A DNA stretch of 30,030 nucleotides, taken from NCBI GenBank assembly GCA_013811805.1, contig JACCUM010000436.1:1-30030 (forward strand), read 5' to 3'. The position numbers and the translations under genes are program-made. The stretch comes from Geodermatophilaceae bacterium (GTDB taxonomy: Bacteria; Actinomycetota; Actinomycetes; Mycobacteriales; Geodermatophilaceae). Positions 7,304 to 16,067 of this stretch are shown here, piece after piece; the first letter of the stretch is position 1; each line of letters starts with the position of its first letter. The notes below the pieces were generated by a model. The model ran no database searches and was not told the DNA's origin. It worked only from the letters and a program-made list of their open reading frames with translations.

Positions 7304-8851
7304 ATGGCGTTCAGTTGGAAGCTCTACGGTGACGGGAAGACCCCGCCCATCGGGGAGTCGGTGGCCCCTGACGAGCGATTGACCTGGGCCCGCACCTCCG
7401 GGATCGGCGCCCAGCACGTGGTTGCCATGTTCGGGGCCACATTCGTGTTCCCGCTCATCATGGGCCTGGATCCCAACCTCGCGATCATGATGAGCGGGAT
7501 CGCGACGATCATCTTCCTGCTCATCGTGCAGGGAAAGGTGCCGAGCTACCTGGGCACCAGCGCGTCCTTCGTCGGTGGGGTCTTCGCGATCCGAGCCGGC
7601 GGCGGGGACAGCGGCGACGTGGTCGGCTCGATCCTGATCGCCGGAGTCGTGCTGGCCATCGTCGGCCTGATCATCCACTACGCCGGGGCCCGGGTGCTCA
7701 ACAAGATCCTGCCGCCGGCAGTGACCGGCGCGGTGGTCATGCTGATCGGATTCAACCTCGCGCCGGTGGTCGCCGACATCTACTGGCCGCAAGACCAGTG
7801 GGTTGCGCTGGCCACCATGGCCTTCGTCATCGTGGCTGCCCTTTCATTGCGCGGTTTCCTGGCCCGCATCTCCATCCTGCTCGGGCTCGTCTTCGGCTTC
7901 GTCCTGTCCTGGATCCTCGACCAGACCGTGGGAGAGATCACCTCACTGATGCCCGCAACGGGCGAGGTTGGGCCACACCTGCGCACCAACTTCTCAGCCG
8001 TCGGTGACGCGCCCTGGTTCGGCCTGCCCGAATTCACCGCCCCGAGCTTCTCGATCAACTTCAGCCTGCTCGTGCTCCCCGCGGTGATCGCTCTGGTCGC
8101 CGAGAACACCGGACACGTCAAGGCCGTCGCCGAGATGACCAAGCGCGACCTGGACCCGGTGCTGGGTCGGGCCATCTTCGGTGACGGAGTCGCCACCGTC
8201 GTCGCCTCCTCCGTGGGCGGGTCACCGACGACCACCTACGCGGAGAACATCGGGGTCATGGCCGCCACCCGGGTCTACTCCACCGCTGCGTACTACGTCG
8301 CTGCGCTCGTGGCCATCCTGTTCGGCCTGATTCCCAAGTTCGGCGCGCTGGTCGCAGCCACGCCGGGCGGCGTGCTGGGCGGGATCACCGTGGTGCTGTA
8401 CGGGATGATCGGCCTGCTGGGAGCCAAGATCTGGAAGGAGAACCGGGTCGACTTCGCAAACCCGATCAACCTCGTCCCGCTGGCCGCGGGCATCATCATC
8501 GCGATCGGCAACGTGACATTGGTATTCACCGACACGTTCAGTCTCAGCGGGATCGCCCTGGGCACGATCGTGGCAGTGGCCGGCTGGCACCTCGCTCGGG
8601 TCCTGGCTCCGGCCGAACTCCAGGAGGCCCTGACCACAGAGGGCAGACTCGCCGGAGAGGGCGACGCCGTTGGTGCCACCCGGGCGGGCAGGCGGAGCGG
8701 ACTGCACGATGATGCGCCCACTCGTGCAGCGTCCAGGACGGCGAACGACAAGCGGGCAGATACGGCCCGGACCGGGTCCGACAGTTCCCGCTCCGGTCCG
8801 TCGGGCAATGCCGGATCACGACCTACCAAGGCAGTCCGGAAGAAGCGGTGA
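7304..8851 (+). CDS. NCS2-family uracil/xanthine permease
   Basis: A 515-residue polytopic membrane protein of the nucleobase-cation symporter 2 family (UraA/PbuX type). The N-terminal QHVVAMFGATFVFPLIMGL and YLGTSASFVGGVFAI segments and the ENTGHVKAVAEMTKRDLDP segment with GDGVATVVASSVGGSPTTTY (TM8-TM10 region) are family hallmarks. They contain the conserved glutamates and the nucleobase-binding loop. The sequence resembles the uracil branch (GTSASF, EN.GHV), so uracil is the favoured substrate, though xanthine or another oxopurine is not excluded. About 85 hydrophilic residues, rich in arginine, serine and glycine, extend beyond the last membrane segment, which is unusual. The 3' end overlaps idi by 44 bp. 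Confidence 0.92.
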   Translation: MAFSWKLYGDGKTPPIGESVAPDERLTWARTSGIGAQHVVAMFGATFVFPLIMGLDPNLAIMMSGIATIIFLLIVQGKVPSYLGTSASFVGGVFAIRAGGGDSGDVVGSILIAGVVLAIVGLIIHYAGARVLNKILPPAVTGAVVMLIGFNLAPVVADIYWPQDQWVALATMAFVIVAALSLRGFLARISILLGLVFGFVLSWILDQTVGEITSLMPATGEVGPHLRTNFSAVGDAPWFGLPEFTAPSFSINFSLLVLPAVIALVAENTGHVKAVAEMTKRDLDPVLGRAIFGDGVATVVASSVGGSPTTTYAENIGVMAATRVYSTAAYYVAALVAILFGLIPKFGALVAATPGGVLGGITVVLYGMIGLLGAKIWKENRVDFANPINLVPLAAGIIIAIGNVTLVFTDTFSLSGIALGTIVAVAGWHLARVLAPAELQEALTTEGRLAGEGDAVGATRAGRRSGLHDDAPTRAASRTANDKRADTARTGSDSSRSGPSGNAGSRPTKAVRKKR

Positions 8852-9392
8852 CGTAGTCGTCGCCGACGAGTGGGTGGTGCTGCTCGACGAGCAGCGCCGT
8901 CCGATCGGCTCGCAGCTCAAGTCCGAGGTGCACCATGCCGGTACGCCGCTGCATCTGGCTTTCTCCGTGCACCTTTTCGACCACGAGGACAACACGTTGC
9001 TGACCCGACGCGCCGTGACCAAGCGGACGTGGCCGGGCGTCTGGTCGAACGCCTGCTGTGGGCATCCGGCACCAGACGAAGCCATGCACGATGCGGTGCG
9101 TCGTCGCCTGGCCAGCGAGCTGGGCCTGGTTCCCGAGTCCATGGCGCTGGCCCTTCCCGATTTCGCTTACCGGGCAGTGGATGCCGGTGGTGTGGTGGAG
9201 AACGAGGTGTGTCCGGTGTTCACCGCTCAGGTCGCCGGTCATCGACCCACCCCGCTGGTCGATCCCGACGAGGTCGTCGACTGGATGTGGCTGCACCGCC
9301 CCGAAGCGACCTACTTGGGCCGTGAACATCCGCGGCTGCTCAGTCCTTGGTCGGTACTGCAGCTCGCCCAGCTCGAGGAGCGAAGGTCTTGA
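8808..9392 (+). CDS. idi: isopentenyl-diphosphate delta-isomerase, type I
   Basis: A 194-residue Nudix-fold protein that interconverts IPP and DMAPP for isoprenoid synthesis. It carries TRRAVTKRTWPGVWSNACCG with the catalytic cysteine in NACCGHP, the Nudix helix region AVRRRLASELGL, and the catalytic glutamate in VENEVCPVF. Spacing and length match actinobacterial Idi. The ATG at 8808 puts 44 bp inside the permease gene. The next in-frame start codons downstream would cut into the conserved VVLLDEQ strand. An isoprenoid gene between a nucleobase permease and a Mo hydroxylase is out of place functionally; it may simply be co-transcribed. Confidence 0.93.
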   Translation: MPDHDLPRQSGRSGDVVVADEWVVLLDEQRRPIGSQLKSEVHHAGTPLHLAFSVHLFDHEDNTLLTRRAVTKRTWPGVWSNACCGHPAPDEAMHDAVRRRLASELGLVPESMALALPDFAYRAVDAGGVVENEVCPVFTAQVAGHRPTPLVDPDEVVDWMWLHRPEATYLGREHPRLLSPWSVLQLAQLEERRS

Positions 9393-9450
9393 CCATCGGG
9401 GAGTTCCAGGAGATCTTCCGAGTCCGCTTTGATGGCAGGGTGAGGCTCCG

Positions 9451-10350
9451 ATGAAACCCCCACCTTTCGGCTATGCCGCGCCGTGCACCCTGGAGGAAAC
9501 ACTGGGCCTGCTGGCCGAGTTGGGTCACGATGCAAAGGTGCTGGCTGGGGGACAGAGCTTGATCCCGCTGCTGTCCATGCGGCTGACCGCTCCACACACA
9601 CTCGTGGACATCAATCGGATACCCGGCTTGGGCGGTATCTCGATCACCCCGAAAGGGTCGGTGGTCGTCGGCGCCCTGGTACGGCACGCCGAACTGCTCG
9701 CCGACGAGTCGGCCCACTCGGCAAATCCGCTGCTGCGCCGAGCGACCAGCCAGGTGGCCCATCCGGCGATCCGTAACCGTGGCACCACCTGCGGCTCGGT
9801 GGCGCACGCCGATCCGTCGGGTGAGATGACGGCGATTCTCGCAATCACCGGTGGGAGCGTGCGGGTCGCCTCCGCCGGAGGGGGGCAACGGGACGTCAGC
9901 GCTACGGACTTCTTCCTCGGCCCGCTGGAGAGCTCTCTGCGCCCGGACGAGCTGGCGGTGTCGGTGCGCTTCGGCGCACCAGCGGCGCGGACCGGGAGCG
10001 CCTTCCTCGAGCTGGCCCGGCGCCGAGGGGACTACGCGATGTGCGGGGCCGCAGTGACGGTCACGCTCGACGAGGATGGCGCGGTGAGCGATGTACGTGC
10101 TGCCTATCTTTCGGTCGGACCGGTGCCAGAGGTGCACGACCTCTCCGCGGCTGTGACCGGCCAGCCGTACGCCTCCGCGGACTGGGTCGCCGCCGGAGCC
10201 CTTGCTGCCTCCTTGGTCGACCCCGAGGGCGACCTGCATGCCAGCGCGGACTACCGCCGGCGGCTCGTCGCCGTACTCACCGAACGCGCGCTGGCGCAGG
10301 CAGCTGCCGACGCCGTCGCACGGACCCAGGAGGCCGCGTCATGTCTCTGA
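9451..10350 (+). CDS. molybdenum hydroxylase FAD-binding subunit (CoxM/XdhB type)
   Basis: A 299-residue FAD-binding subunit of the xanthine oxidase family. LAGGQSLIPLLSMRL (residues 31-45) and GTTCGSVAHADPSGEM (111-126) are the two FAD-binding motifs of CoxM-type subunits, and a CO_deh_flav_C domain follows. It passes electrons from the iron-sulfur subunit to FAD and an external acceptor. The stop overlaps the coxS-like start (ATG at 10341 in another frame), and the order M-S-L matches CO-dehydrogenase-like operons. The substrate of the complex is set by the large subunit. Confidence 0.92.
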   Translation: MKPPPFGYAAPCTLEETLGLLAELGHDAKVLAGGQSLIPLLSMRLTAPHTLVDINRIPGLGGISITPKGSVVVGALVRHAELLADESAHSANPLLRRATSQVAHPAIRNRGTTCGSVAHADPSGEMTAILAITGGSVRVASAGGGQRDVSATDFFLGPLESSLRPDELAVSVRFGAPAARTGSAFLELARRRGDYAMCGAAVTVTLDEDGAVSDVRAAYLSVGPVPEVHDLSAAVTGQPYASADWVAAGALAASLVDPEGDLHASADYRRRLVAVLTERALAQAAADAVARTQEAASCL

Positions 10351-10883
10351 TCGAGGAGCAGTTCACGGTCAGCCTGTCGGTCAACGGCACGACCAGGCCG
10401 GTCACCGTTCCGGCTCGCCGCCTGCTCTCCGACGCCATTCGTCACGATCTGGAACTCACCGGTACCCACGTCGGTTGCGAGCACGGGGTCTGTGGCGCGT
10501 GCACAGTCCTGCTCGACGGCGCGCCGGTACGCAGTTGTCTGATGTTCGCCGTACAAGCCGAGGGGCACGCGATCACCACGGTCGAGGGTCTTGCCGACGC
10601 GAACGGTCGATTGCATCCGGTCCAGGAGGCGTTCCGGGACTGTCATGGTCTGCAGTGCGGGTTCTGTACTCCCGGCTTCCTCACCACGATCGCCGCCGCC
10701 CTGGAGGAGTACGAGCCGGGCGCGGACGTCAGCGACGAGGAAGCGCGAGAGATCGTGGGCGGCAACCTCTGTCGCTGTACGGGCTACCAGAACATCGTCA
10801 AGGCCGTCGGGCGGGCTCAGGAGATCCGAACCGAGCGCGCCGGCCGAGCCGACGGGGACGCAGCCACCTCGGCCGGCCGATGA
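10341..10883 (+). CDS. molybdenum hydroxylase [2Fe-2S] subunit (CoxS/XdhC type)
   Basis: A 180-residue small subunit with two [2Fe-2S] clusters. The plant-ferredoxin type cluster uses C46, C51, C54 and C66 (CEHGVCGACT...SC), and the second cluster uses C106, C109, C144 and C146 (CGFC...CRCTGYQNI). I chose ATG at 10341, which overlaps the end of the FAD-subunit gene. A 100-residue upstream extension in this frame is shadow of that gene. The last 20 residues form a polar tail. The stop overlaps the large-subunit start as ATGA. Confidence 0.94.
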   Translation: MSLIEEQFTVSLSVNGTTRPVTVPARRLLSDAIRHDLELTGTHVGCEHGVCGACTVLLDGAPVRSCLMFAVQAEGHAITTVEGLADANGRLHPVQEAFRDCHGLQCGFCTPGFLTTIAAALEEYEPGADVSDEEAREIVGGNLCRCTGYQNIVKAVGRAQEIRTERAGRADGDAATSAGR

Positions 10884-13312
10884 CCACCAAGCTTTTCGGC
10901 GAGCCGATCGTGCGTCGCGAGGACGCGCGGCTGATCGTCGGCCGGGGTCGCTACCTCGACGACATCGGCCACTTCGCGCTCGGAGTGGCCTTCGTCCGCA
11001 GCCCACATGCCAATGCTCGGATCATCGACATCGATGTCTCTGGCGCCGTCGACATCGACGGCGTGCATGCGATCTACACCTACGAGGACCTCGACGGCCC
11101 GATGGCGCAACCGCTCCCGGTTCTCATCCCGCACCCTGATCTGACCGCACCTCGGACCGGCTACGCGTTGGCCAACGGATCGGTCAGCCACGTGGGCGAA
11201 CCGATCGTCATGGTCGTGGCCGACGACAGGTACCTCGCCGAGGACGCCGCAGAGCGGATCGCCGTCGAGTACGAGTTCCGGACTCCGGTGGTCGGAGTCG
11301 AGGCCGCGGAGCGGGCCGAGCATGCTGTGCACGAGGACATTCCGGACAATGTGGCGGCCCGACTGGTGCAGGAGTTCGGGAACGTGGGGGCGGCCCTTCG
11401 GGATGCGCCGCACACGGTGAGCTTCACTCAGACGATCGAACGCAGTGCCAGCATGCCGTTGGAGGGCAAGGGTGTTCACGCCCGGTGGGATGCGGTGGAC
11501 GAGTCGCTGCGGGTCTACAGCTCCACCCAGACGTCCACCTCGGTACGCGCCGCGATCGCCATCAAGCTCGACCTGTCCGTGGACCGCGTCGAGGTGATCG
11601 CCCCGGATGTGGGTGGTGGCTTCGGGGTCAAGATCGTGCACCCCTGGCCGGAGGAATTGCTCGTCCCGTGGGCTGCGATCCGGCTGGGTCGGGAGGTCAA
11701 ATGGGCCGAGGACCGGCGCGAGCACTTCATCTCCTCCGCGCACGAGCGGGGTCAGCTGCAGCGAATCACCGCCGGGTACGACGACGAGGGTCGCCTTCTG
11801 GCGTTGGATGCGCATATCCTGCACGATCACGGGGCCTATACCCCGTACGGCATCGTCGTGCCGATCATCACCAGTACCCAGCTGTTGGGGCCCTACCGGC
11901 TGGCGAACTACCGCTGCCAGGTCGACTCGATGTACACCAACACGGTCATCGTCACTCCCTATCGCGGCGCGGGGCGACCGCAGGGCTGTTTCGCGATGGA
12001 ACGGACCATGGACCGGATCGCCGACGAACTCGGGCTGGACCGGGCGAAGGTACGCGAGATCAACCTGATCCGCGCGGACGAATTCCCCTGGGATCACCAC
12101 CTGATGTTCCAGGACGGCCGCCCGCTGATCTACGACTCGGGCGACTACCCCTCGATGCTGACCAAGCTTCGAGAGCTGGTGGGCTGGGAGGACTTCGAGG
12201 CACGCCGAGCGGCTGCTGCAGCGCGAGGCCGGTGGCTCGGCATCGGCATGGCGCTCTATGTCGAGGGCACCGGCGTCGGTCCGTACGAGGGCGGGCACGT
12301 CCAGGTGCTGCCGTCGGGCAAGGTGCTGGTCTCCACGGGTCTGACCAGTCAGGGCCAGGGGCACGAGACGGCATTTGCTCAGGTGGTCGCCCAGGAACTC
12401 GGTGTGCCGATCGAGGACATCGAGGTCCATACCGGGGATACCCGACGGTTCGCCTACGCGGTGGGCACCTTCGCCTCGCGGGCCGCGGTGATGAGCGGCA
12501 ATGCGGTCGCCCTGGCCGCGCAGGCAGTTCGGGCCAAGGCGCTGCGCATTGCCGCCGAGGTGCTCGAGGTCGACGTGGCCGACCTCGACATCGTCGATGG
12601 AGTCGTCGGCGTGCGCGGGGATCCCGGTGCCGTGCTACCGCTGGCCTCGATAGCGGTCCTGTCCAACCCGCTGCGCTACGCCTTCGACGAGGCTTCCAAG
12701 GCCGCCACCCAGTTCGCCCGATTCGCATCCGACGAGCAGCCCCCGGTCGCCGACGACGACGAACCCGGCCTCGAGGGACGCGACTACTACTCGCCAGTGC
12801 GCTCGACCTTCGCCAGCGGCGCGCACGCGGTCATCGTCGAGGTGGATCCAGGAACCTGCGCGGTGACGATCGAGAAGTACGCCGTGGTGCATGACTGCGG
12901 CCGGCTGATCAACCCGCGGATCGTCGAGGGCCAGATCCACGGTGGGGTCGCCCAGGGGGTGGGCGGGGCGCTGTACGAAGTGATGGCCTACGACGACATG
13001 GGCCAGCTGCAGAACGCGTCGTTCATGGACTTCCTCATGCCCTACGTCTCGGAGGTGCCCCAGCGGATCGACATCGGGCACCAGGAAACCCCGTCGCCGC
13101 TGAACCCGTTGGGGATCAAGGGCGCTGGCGAGGCCGGGGTCATTCCTGGGTCGGCCGCTATCGCGGCGGCGCTCGAGGATGCGCTGGGGATCCGGATCAC
13201 GCAGATGCCGTTGGGTCCGAGTCAGCTCTTCGACCTGATCCGCGCGGCAGGAGACGGCCACGCCGACCATACGTTCAACCACGCCCGCAGGAGCCAGGAA
13301 GAGAGCGCATGA
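10880..13312 (+). CDS. molybdenum hydroxylase large subunit (CoxL/XdhA type), possible uracil or other N-heterocycle dehydrogenase
   Basis: An 810-residue molybdopterin-cytosine-dinucleotide-type subunit of the xanthine oxidase family. GGGFGVK (residues 245-251), the active-site loop PYRGAGRP (360-367) and the catalytic glutamate E751 in KGAGEAG are present. The loop is not the AYXCSFR of true CO dehydrogenase, so this is a form II or heterocycle hydroxylase. The usual alanine before YRGAGR is proline here. Such enzymes insert water oxygen into C-H bonds of purines, pyrimidines, nicotinate and others. With an NCS2 permease and a barbiturase-family gene nearby, uracil to barbiturate is the favoured reaction, by inference only. 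The start overlaps the small-subunit stop. Confidence 0.9.
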   Translation: MTTKLFGEPIVRREDARLIVGRGRYLDDIGHFALGVAFVRSPHANARIIDIDVSGAVDIDGVHAIYTYEDLDGPMAQPLPVLIPHPDLTAPRTGYALANGSVSHVGEPIVMVVADDRYLAEDAAERIAVEYEFRTPVVGVEAAERAEHAVHEDIPDNVAARLVQEFGNVGAALRDAPHTVSFTQTIERSASMPLEGKGVHARWDAVDESLRVYSSTQTSTSVRAAIAIKLDLSVDRVEVIAPDVGGGFGVKIVHPWPEELLVPWAAIRLGREVKWAEDRREHFISSAHERGQLQRITAGYDDEGRLLALDAHILHDHGAYTPYGIVVPIITSTQLLGPYRLANYRCQVDSMYTNTVIVTPYRGAGRPQGCFAMERTMDRIADELGLDRAKVREINLIRADEFPWDHHLMFQDGRPLIYDSGDYPSMLTKLRELVGWEDFEARRAAAAARGRWLGIGMALYVEGTGVGPYEGGHVQVLPSGKVLVSTGLTSQGQGHETAFAQVVAQELGVPIEDIEVHTGDTRRFAYAVGTFASRAAVMSGNAVALAAQAVRAKALRIAAEVLEVDVADLDIVDGVVGVRGDPGAVLPLASIAVLSNPLRYAFDEASKAATQFARFASDEQPPVADDDEPGLEGRDYYSPVRSTFASGAHAVIVEVDPGTCAVTIEKYAVVHDCGRLINPRIVEGQIHGGVAQGVGGALYEVMAYDDMGQLQNASFMDFLMPYVSEVPQRIDIGHQETPSPLNPLGIKGAGEAGVIPGSAAIAAALEDALGIRITQMPLGPSQLFDLIRAAGDGHADHTFNHARRSQEESA

Positions 13313-13968
13313 AGCTTCAGGGGACGGCCACGTTGCATGCTGACCGGGAGCAGGTCTTCGCCGCCCTGACCGATCCAGGTGTGCTGGCCCGATGCATCCC
13401 AGGATGTGAATCCCTCGACCGCACCGGAGTGGACAGCTACAAGATGACGGTCTCGGCCGGGGTCGGCGCGATCCGCGGCCGTTACGACGGGAAGGTGACT
13501 CTCACCGATCTGGTCCGGCCGGAGGGCTACGTCATGAACGCCCAGGGAGCCGGAGGTGCCGGCACGGTCGATGCCACCTGCCGGATCGACCTGGTCAGCG
13601 ACGGCGATCAGACCCAGCTGACCTACTCCGCCGACGCAACCGTCGGCGGGCCGGTGGCCGGGGTCGGGCAGCGGATGATCTCGGCGGTCGCCAAGCGGAT
13701 GGCCGGCCAGTTCTTCTCCGCCGTCGACGACGACCTCACCGGCGCGCAAACACCGCTGGAGCCGGTAAGCGGTGCCTCGGCTGAGTCGGCTGGAGCGCCG
13801 GGGGATAGTGCTGTCCAGCGCGGGTATGCCAGCTACCTGCCGGCCCGGCGGCGTGGCGAGCTGGTTCCGGTGGACGCTCGACCACTGCTCCTGGCCGGTG
13901 CGGGTGGCGCGCTGATCGCGCTGCTCGGTGCCGCAGTTGGCGGCTGGCTGGCGCGTCGAAGCCGCTGA
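13309..13968 (+). CDS. CoxG-like SRPBCC protein with C-terminal membrane anchor
   Basis: A 219-residue protein. Residues 1-145 are a CoxG/SRPBCC domain (VFAALTDPGVLARCIPGCESL, GRYDGKVTL, GQRMISAVAKRMAGQFF). A proline/serine-rich linker follows, then a hydrophobic segment at about 190-212 (LLLAGAGGALIALLGAAVGG) ending in RRSR. In carbon monoxide oxidisers CoxG recruits the CO dehydrogenase to the membrane; here the same role for the Mo hydroxylase is likely. ATG at 13309 overlaps the large-subunit stop (ATGA), and its own stop overlaps the hyuA start (TGATG). Confidence 0.88.
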   Translation: MKLQGTATLHADREQVFAALTDPGVLARCIPGCESLDRTGVDSYKMTVSAGVGAIRGRYDGKVTLTDLVRPEGYVMNAQGAGGAGTVDATCRIDLVSDGDQTQLTYSADATVGGPVAGVGQRMISAVAKRMAGQFFSAVDDDLTGAQTPLEPVSGASAESAGAPGDSAVQRGYASYLPARRRGELVPVDARPLLLAGAGGALIALLGAAVGGWLARRSR

Positions 13969-16067
13969 TGTCCCGCAGAATTCGGGTCGGCATCGACACG
14001 GGGGGCACGTTCACCGACGTCGTGGCCGTCGACGAGGACACCGGCGAGTTGGTCACTACCAAGACACCGTCCACGCCGGCAGACCCGGCTCAAGGATTCC
14101 TCACCGCCATCGACAAGATCCTGGGGGTGCTCGGGGTCGGGGGAGAGGCCCTGACCGCAGTCAGCCACGGCACGACCGTGGCCACCAACAAACTCCTCGA
14201 GGGCAAGGTGGAGAACCTCGGGTTCATCACCACCGAGGGCTACCGCCATCTCCTGGAGATCGCGCGGCAATCCGTACCCGACGGCTACGGCAACTCCTAC
14301 TTCTGGGTCAAGCCAGCCCGGATCGTCCCGGCTGACCGCGTCAAGACCGTACGTGGACGGCTGGCGGTGGACGGCAGCGAGATCCGGCCCTTCAACCACG
14401 ACGACGCGGTACGCGCGGCCCGGTTCTTCCGGGACTGTGGGATCACCACCATCGGCGTTTGCTTCCTGCACTCCTACGCCGACCCCGCCCATGAACTCGC
14501 CATGCGGGACGTGCTGAGTGCGGAACATCCGGAGGCGGTGGTCAGCATCTCGAGCGAGGTGCTGCGGGAGTATCGCGAGTACGAGCGTGCGATCACGACC
14601 CTGGTCGATGCCGCCGTCAAGCCGAGCATCACCTCCTACGTGGCCAACATCGCGCACCGCCTGGCCGAGTTCGCCACCTCCCAATCGACCGGCGCTGAAG
14701 GAGCAGGAACCCGGGATGTGCCGTTCTACGTGATGAAGTCCAACGGCGGTGTGCTCTCGGCGGCCGAGGTAGTCCACCAGCCGATCACCACAGTCCTGTC
14801 CGGTCCGGCCGCGGGCGCGCTGGGGGCCGGCCTCATCGCCAAGGCCGCGGGTGTGCGGCAGGTCCTCACCTGCGACGGCGGCGGCACGTCGACCGATGTG
14901 ACTGTCGTGATCGACGGGCAGCCCGCGCTGACGACCGAGGGCACGGTAGGCGCCTATCCCAGCAAGATCCCGATGATCGACGTGGTCACGGTGGGCGCCG
15001 GCGGTGGGTCGATCGCCTGGCTGAGCCCCGAGGGCACGCTCAAGGTCGGACCGCAGTCCGCGGGTGCTGATCCCGGGCCGGTCTGTTACGGCAAGGGCGG
15101 TGCCGAGCCGACGATCAGCGACGCCCATGTGCTGCTCGGCCGGATCCCGCCGCACCTACTCGGTGGCGAGATCCCCTTGGATGCCGATGCGGCGCGCCAG
15201 ACGATCGAATCGCTGGCGGGCAAGCTCGGTCGATCGGTGGAGGAATGTGCCACCGGGATCCTGGAGATCTCCGCCTGGAACCAGGCCAACGCGTTGCGCC
15301 AGGTCTCGGTCAAGCGCGGTCTGGACGTCCGGGATTTCACGCTGGTGACTTTCGGCGGTTCGGGCTCCCTGTTGGCCTGCCGGCTGGTCGACATCCTGGG
15401 CCTGGCCGGAGTCCTGGTGCCGCCCAATCCCGGCAACGTCTCGGCGTTCGGGTTACTCACCGTCGACGTACGCAACGACTATGTCCGTACCCACGTCGTG
15501 CGCCAGGATCGGCTCGACCCGGCCAGGCTCTCGGCCGTGTACGCCGAACTGCAGGTCGACGCAGACTCGGCGTTGCAACGGGAGGGCTTTCCGGCGGGGG
15601 AACGCGGCTTCGTTCGTACGGCCGATGTGCGCTACTACGGCCAGGCCTTCGAGGTCCGGGTCGAGGTCGGCGACGGAGAACTGGAACCGGCCGTGATCGA
15701 ACAGGTGGCCGCGGCCTTCCACGCCGAGCACCGGCGGTTGTACGGCTACCACTTCGCCGACGATCCACGCCAACAGGTGGAGTGGGTCAATGTCAGGGTG
15801 ACCGGAATAGGCCCGATTCGCAGTCCTGACGTGGGGCCGATCGAAGCTGGCTCCGGAGCGGACAGCGCTCGAACCGGGACCCGCCGGGCCTACTTCGACG
15901 ACTGGGCCGACGTGCCGACCTACGAACGATCCCGGCTCGGCGCGGAGGACATGATCGAGGGACCGGCGGTGATCGAGGAGTTCGGGTCCACGGTCCCGCT
16001 GCATCCAGAGTTTCGGGCCGACGTCGACCGCTTCGGCAACCTCCGCATCGTCCGGAGCTCGTCATGA
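13968..16067 (+). CDS. ATP-dependent hydantoinase/oxoprolinase subunit A
   Basis: A 699-residue HyuA-family protein. The N-terminal ATPase half has the phosphate-1 motif GIDTGGTFTD (about residues 5-14), SHGTTVATNKLLEGK and CDGGGTSTDVTVV (about 303-315). GAGGGSIAW and SAGADPGPVCYGKGG follow, and the C-terminal domain is of the acetophenone-carboxylase-like type. HyuA phosphorylates the carbonyl of cyclic amides or ketones and HyuB completes the hydrolysis or carboxylation. Substrates in the family include N-methylhydantoin, 5-oxoproline, caprolactam and acetone, so the substrate cannot be read from the sequence. The gene is translationally coupled to coxG upstream and hyuB downstream. Confidence 0.92.
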   Translation: MSRRIRVGIDTGGTFTDVVAVDEDTGELVTTKTPSTPADPAQGFLTAIDKILGVLGVGGEALTAVSHGTTVATNKLLEGKVENLGFITTEGYRHLLEIARQSVPDGYGNSYFWVKPARIVPADRVKTVRGRLAVDGSEIRPFNHDDAVRAARFFRDCGITTIGVCFLHSYADPAHELAMRDVLSAEHPEAVVSISSEVLREYREYERAITTLVDAAVKPSITSYVANIAHRLAEFATSQSTGAEGAGTRDVPFYVMKSNGGVLSAAEVVHQPITTVLSGPAAGALGAGLIAKAAGVRQVLTCDGGGTSTDVTVVIDGQPALTTEGTVGAYPSKIPMIDVVTVGAGGGSIAWLSPEGTLKVGPQSAGADPGPVCYGKGGAEPTISDAHVLLGRIPPHLLGGEIPLDADAARQTIESLAGKLGRSVEECATGILEISAWNQANALRQVSVKRGLDVRDFTLVTFGGSGSLLACRLVDILGLAGVLVPPNPGNVSAFGLLTVDVRNDYVRTHVVRQDRLDPARLSAVYAELQVDADSALQREGFPAGERGFVRTADVRYYGQAFEVRVEVGDGELEPAVIEQVAAAFHAEHRRLYGYHFADDPRQQVEWVNVRVTGIGPIRSPDVGPIEAGSGADSARTGTRRAYFDDWADVPTYERSRLGAEDMIEGPAVIEEFGSTVPLHPEFRADVDRFGNLRIVRSSS

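Noticed and set aside
10817..12430. 537-residue minus-strand frame
   Set aside because: Lies wholly opposite the Mo hydroxylase genes, which have clear motifs; its composition is that of a shadow.
10880..13312. True aerobic CO dehydrogenase
   Set aside because: The large subunit lacks the AYXCSFR loop with the active-site cysteine; it has the YRGAGR loop of other Mo hydroxylases.
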